A DNA stretch of 64,000 nucleotides, from NCBI GenBank assembly GCA_031963045.1, contig JASSUK010000032.1, positions 124,001 through 188,000 of the forward strand, in the 5' to 3' direction. Position numbers and translations under genes: made by a program. A model generated the notes under the pieces. It did not search any database. It had not been told where the DNA came from and worked only from the letters and a program-made list of their open reading frames with translations. Positions 60,887 through 64,000 of the stretch are shown here, piece by piece (positions within the stretch are counted from its first letter, which is position 1; each line of letters begins with the position of its first letter). This stretch comes from JASSUD01 sp031963045. GTDB lineage: Bacteria > Pseudomonadota > Gammaproteobacteria > Burkholderiales > Burkholderiaceae.

Positions 60887-62047
60887 ATGACAAATGCATC
60901 CGTCGGGGCTGTGCGCCCGCATACTTTGCACTTCAGCGAGCCCCTCGCATTACAAAGCGGGGGCTTTTTAACGGGCTATGACTTAGTCACTGAGACCTAT
61001 GGCACGCTCAATAAAAAGCGTTCCAATGCCGTCCTCGTCTGCCACGCGCTCAATGCTTCTCACCATGTTGCGGGATATTACGAAGAAGACCCTGCAACAG
61101 TAGGTTGGTGGGACAATATGGTAGGTCCGGGTAAACCTGTAGACACCAATCATTTTTTCGTGATTGGAATCAATAATCTTGGATCCTGTTTTGGCTCAAC
61201 AGGGCCCATGAGTACGAATCCAGAAACAGGGCAACCTTATGGAGCGGCTTTTCCGTTTGTTACAGTAGAAGACTGGGTGCATGCCCAAGCACGTGTAGCA
61301 GATCACTTTAAGATCGAATGCTTTGCAGCGGTTATTGGCGGCAGCTTAGGAGGCATGCAAGCACTTGCGTGGACTGTGTTGTATCCAGAACGGGTGCGGC
61401 ACGCTGCGATTATTGCCTCTACACCCAAGTTAAGCGCACAAAATATTGCATTTAATGAAATTGCACGCAGCGCTATTTTGTCAGACCCTGATTTCCATGG
61501 TGGCAATTACTACGCTCACCAGACGAAACCGCGGTGTGGGCTACAGGTGGCCCGCATGATTGGACATATCACCTATCTATCCAACGATGATCTAGCAACC
61601 CGATTCGGAAGGTCGCGCCGCGCAAGCGTAGACACGGCCTATCGATTTAGTTTCGATGCAGAGTTTGAAGTAGAGTCTTATCTGCGCTATCAGGCTGATA
61701 AATTTGCCAATTACTTTGATGCCAATACCTATTTACTCAATACCCGCGCACTGGATTACTTCGACCCTGCACGTGACTATGCGGGCGACCTAACCGCAGC
61801 ACTTGCGCATACACAAGCAAGCTATCTAATTGTGTCTTTTACCACAGACTGGCGCTTCTCAAGCGCACGCTCCCGTGAAATGGTGAAAGCTTTGCTCGAC
61901 CATAAGCGGCAAGTATCGTATGCCGAGATCGATGCGCCTCATGGGCACGATGCCTTTTTACTGACGGACTCCCGTTACCACGGTGTAGTACGTGCGTATT
62001 TTTTACGTATTACTCAAGAAATTGCACAAGAGACGGACCATGTCTGA
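60887..62047 (+). CDS. metX: homoserine O-acyltransferase
   Basis: 386 residues, alpha/beta-hydrolase fold. Nucleophile serine in GGSLGGMQALAW, the early NAVLVCHALNASHHVAG and INNLGSCFGSTGP, and the catalytic His in DAPHGHDAFLL with Asp in TTDWRFS. It activates homoserine with an acyl-CoA for direct sulfhydrylation or transsulfuration to methionine; acetyl or succinyl specificity is not determinable from the sequence alone. metW overlaps its end. Confidence 0.94.
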   Translation: MTNASVGAVRPHTLHFSEPLALQSGGFLTGYDLVTETYGTLNKKRSNAVLVCHALNASHHVAGYYEEDPATVGWWDNMVGPGKPVDTNHFFVIGINNLGSCFGSTGPMSTNPETGQPYGAAFPFVTVEDWVHAQARVADHFKIECFAAVIGGSLGGMQALAWTVLYPERVRHAAIIASTPKLSAQNIAFNEIARSAILSDPDFHGGNYYAHQTKPRCGLQVARMIGHITYLSNDDLATRFGRSRRASVDTAYRFSFDAEFEVESYLRYQADKFANYFDANTYLLNTRALDYFDPARDYAGDLTAALAHTQASYLIVSFTTDWRFSSARSREMVKALLDHKRQVSYAEIDAPHGHDAFLLTDSRYHGVVRAYFLRITQEIAQETDHV

Positions 62048-62678
62048 TACCCCAACCGTACTTCCTACGCACCCTTCTGCTCCGATTGACGGCCTTGCTG
62101 CACGTGCTGATTTCAAAGAAATGGCACGCTGGGTAGAGGCAGGCTCTAGCGTGCTAGATTTAGGATGTGGAGAGGGAACGCTATTAGCTTGGTTAAATCG
62201 AAGGTTTGGCGTAAAAGGGTTTGGTATTGAGCTACAAGATGCTGGCGTATTGGGCTGTATTGAGAAAGGGGTGCACGTCGTTCAGCAAGATTTGGAAAAT
62301 GGACTGCGACTTTTTGAAGATCAGAGTTTTGATTTAGCCATCCTGTCACAAACGCTGCAAACCATACATCACACCACAGCTATTTTACGAGAGATGGTGC
62401 GCGTAGCGCGCAAAGGTATTGTGTCTTTCCCCAATTTTGGATATTGGCCCCATCGCCTGGCCGTTTTGAAAGGCCGTATGCCTGTATCAAAATCTTTGCC
62501 GTATCAATGGCATAACACGCCCAATGTACGCGTGCTCACCGTGGATGATTTTGAAGCGCTAGCACCTGAAGTCGGACTCAAAATTCTAGACCGCATAGTG
62601 CTGCACGAAGGAAAAATTATCCGATGGGGTGGGAATTGGCGTGCGAGTCTCGCGGTGTACCATGTAGAAAAAAGTTAA
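62040..62678 (+). CDS. metW: methionine biosynthesis protein MetW
   Basis: 212 residues. SAM-methyltransferase fold with VLDLGCGEGTLLAWL and the family blocks SQTLQTIHH and GIVSFPNFGYWPHR. It activates MetX in bacteria that use this pair. ATG 62040 lies inside the metX end (eight-base overlap), so translation is coupled. The frame upstream to 61992 is the metX sequence in another register. Confidence 0.93.
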   Translation: MSDTPTVLPTHPSAPIDGLAARADFKEMARWVEAGSSVLDLGCGEGTLLAWLNRRFGVKGFGIELQDAGVLGCIEKGVHVVQQDLENGLRLFEDQSFDLAILSQTLQTIHHTTAILREMVRVARKGIVSFPNFGYWPHRLAVLKGRMPVSKSLPYQWHNTPNVRVLTVDDFEALAPEVGLKILDRIVLHEGKIIRWGGNWRASLAVYHVEKS

Positions 62679-62777
62679 TGGCAAGCAAGCCCCGAAGTAA
62701 CTTTAAGAGTACAGCAAGTACCGCCTGAGCGCCCTGCCTATTATGGTGTCGCTTTTTCTTTTTAGTTTGGCTATTTA

Positions 62778-64000
62778 ATGACGGTTTCCCATCGATACCG
62801 TGCGTATCTTAGTGCCCGCTTTTTGCGCTGCATTTTATTAGGTTTTAGCTCCGGCCTGCCTTTATTTGTGCTCGTCAATTTAGTGCAGGCTTGGCTGAGC
62901 TCGGAAGGGGTGGATATTAAAACCATCGGGCTGTTTGCACTGATTCAATTTCCTTATACCTGGAAATTTCTGTGGGCACCGCTGATGGACCGTTTTACTT
63001 TACGTTTTGTAAAGTGGGTCCCGGGGCGCCGGCGAGGGTGGGCATTAGTTACACAAATCGCAGTCATGATTGGCATCGCAGCGCTTGGCCAAGTGTCTCC
63101 AAGTTATGCCATGTGGGCGGTGGTAACCGTGGCCCTGGGTCTAGCATTTAGCAGCGCAAGTCAAGATGTCGTGCTCGACGCCTGGCGTAGAGAACAGCTT
63201 GGTGAAGAAGAGCAAGGCTTAGGCGCAGCTATCTATGTCAATGCGTATAAAGCAGCAACGCTTGTGCCAGGCTCTTTATCTTTTATTTTGGCAGACCATT
63301 TGCCATGGTCTATGGTATTTCCAATAACCGCAGCATTTATGCTGCCGGGTTTGCTGTGTACGCTACTCAGCTCCGAACCTGTCGTGGAAGGCTCTCCCCC
63401 TAAAACTTTGCGCGACGCCGTTGTGCTGCCTTTTCGTGAATTTATATCACGTGGGGGATGGAGTAATGCGTGCTGGATTTTAGCCTTTATCTTTTTATAT
63501 CGACTGGGCGACAGCATGGCCACCTCGCTGGCAACGCCTTTTTTCCTGGATATAGGGTTTAGTAAAACGGAAATTGGAACCGTAGCCAAGCTCGGAGGAT
63601 TTTGGGCTAGTTTACTAGGAGGGCTCACAGGCGGCATCCTGCTACTGCGCATTGGAATCGTACGCGGCCTATGGATTTTTGGCTTGGCGCAGTGGTTGGC
63701 TATTTTTGGATTTATATGGCTAGCAATGCAAGGAGCCCATCTAGTAGGCTTGGCCGTCGTGATGAGCGCAGAGACCTTCAGTGTAGGTTTAGGAATGACT
63801 GCATTTACCGCCTATTTAGCCACCGTTACAGACCGTCGCTATACCGCCACACAATTTGCTTTGTTCACTAGCTTAGCAGCGGTACCACGCACCGTGGCAA
63901 ACTCCTTAACGGGCTATATTGTGGCGTACACGGGATGGTTATATTTTTTCTGTATATGTGCAGCCATCGCAGTGCCAGGCATGCTACTTTTAACGAAAGT
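62778..64000 (+). CDS. ampG: AmpG-type muropeptide permease (5' part)
   Basis: An open frame from ATG 62778 to the window end (407 codons) with no stop. It reads MTVSHRYRAYLSARFLRCIL, GFSSGLPLFVLVNLVQAWL and the AmpG/MFS motifs IGLFALIQFPYTWKFLWAP, DRF, ASQDVVLDAWR and GMTAFTAYLATV. AmpG imports anhydro-muropeptides for cell-wall recycling. It follows metX-metW as in Burkholderia, 100 bases later, perhaps in the same operon. The C-terminus lies beyond the window. Confidence 0.88.
   Translation, partial: MTVSHRYRAYLSARFLRCILLGFSSGLPLFVLVNLVQAWLSSEGVDIKTIGLFALIQFPYTWKFLWAPLMDRFTLRFVKWVPGRRRGWALVTQIAVMIGIAALGQVSPSYAMWAVVTVALGLAFSSASQDVVLDAWRREQLGEEEQGLGAAIYVNAYKAATLVPGSLSFILADHLPWSMVFPITAAFMLPGLLCTLLSSEPVVEGSPPKTLRDAVVLPFREFISRGGWSNACWILAFIFLYRLGDSMATSLATPFFLDIGFSKTEIGTVAKLGGFWASLLGGLTGGILLLRIGIVRGLWIFGLAQWLAIFGFIWLAMQGAHLVGLAVVMSAETFSVGLGMTAFTAYLATVTDRRYTATQFALFTSLAAVPRTVANSLTGYIVAYTGWLYFFCICAAIAVPGMLLLTK

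Overview
The window looks like a chromosomal segment of a Burkholderiales bacterium (Betaproteobacteria). Supporting this are a methionine synthase split into two polypeptides, metX-metW-ampG in order, zapD-yacG, NADP isocitrate dehydrogenase, and leuC, leuD, recN, nadK, hrcA and the hemH-grpE-dnaK-dnaJ set with strong resemblance to Burkholderia proteins. The moderate base composition, dispersed repeats, broken operons and a few secreted or effector-like proteins suggest a host-associated lineage such as the fungal endosymbionts Mycoavidus/Glomeribacter. That placement is inference; nothing in the window proves it.

Layout. 0-6.7 kb: the end of an unidentified coiled-coil gene, an orphan LuxR-type response regulator, split methionine synthase (metH2, metH1) and a ferritin-like di-iron protein. 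6.9-12.9 kb: leuD-leuC, murB, zapD, yacG, icd. 13.4-19 kb: two small exported Ala-rich proteins, a DUF192 protein, an RcsB-like regulator, a MITE-like element and an APC amino-acid permease. 19-22.7 kb: mutT-parB, a 32-residue membrane peptide gene, an XRE regulator facing a 40-bp palindrome, exbB-exbD. 22.7-35 kb: dnaJ, dnaK, grpE, hemH, a third orphan regulator, rsmG, parA, recN, nadK, hrcA. 35-42.4 kb: a lytic transglycosylase, HU, mnmC, a DnaA-box cluster that is a candidate replication origin, a CPA2 antiporter with a GCS2 ligase, aroC. 42.5-44.2 kb: tRNA-Met followed by a frameshifted integrase remnant and a GHKL-ATPase/STAS-like gene, the relic of a genomic island. 44.3-50 kb: speG, birA and coaX, with birA and coaX separated by two paralogous two-hydrophobic-segment proteins, then a 545-residue repeat protein. 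50-64 kb: rlmL, mnmA, dsbD, mltA, rpe, trpE, a HAD phosphatase, hda, metX-metW and the start of ampG.

The most striking structure is a family of about a dozen palindromic repeats, usually 120-140 bp, with arms beginning GTAGGTTGGTGGTGA and an inner GAACCCCAACATGC. They sit exactly at gene ends. In at least seven genes (the first response regulator, metH2, metH1, parB, parA, dsbD, trpE) the stop codon itself lies inside the repeat, usually the TAG of its GTAGG start. Several gene orders normally conserved in Burkholderiales are broken beside copies of this repeat: parA from parB, hrcA from hemH, trpE from trpG, leuD from leuB, rsmG from mnmG.

Functionally the window is mostly housekeeping: methionine, leucine, tryptophan and chorismate synthesis; cofactors (NADP, CoA, biotin ligation, heme); protein folding and redox; chromosome partition and initiation control (parA, parB, hda, HU and a possible origin); cell wall (murB, mltA) and tRNA/rRNA modification (mnmA, mnmC, rsmG, rlmL). 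The accessory content is confined to the tRNA-Met island, the birA-coaX insertion and the repeat-protein gene.
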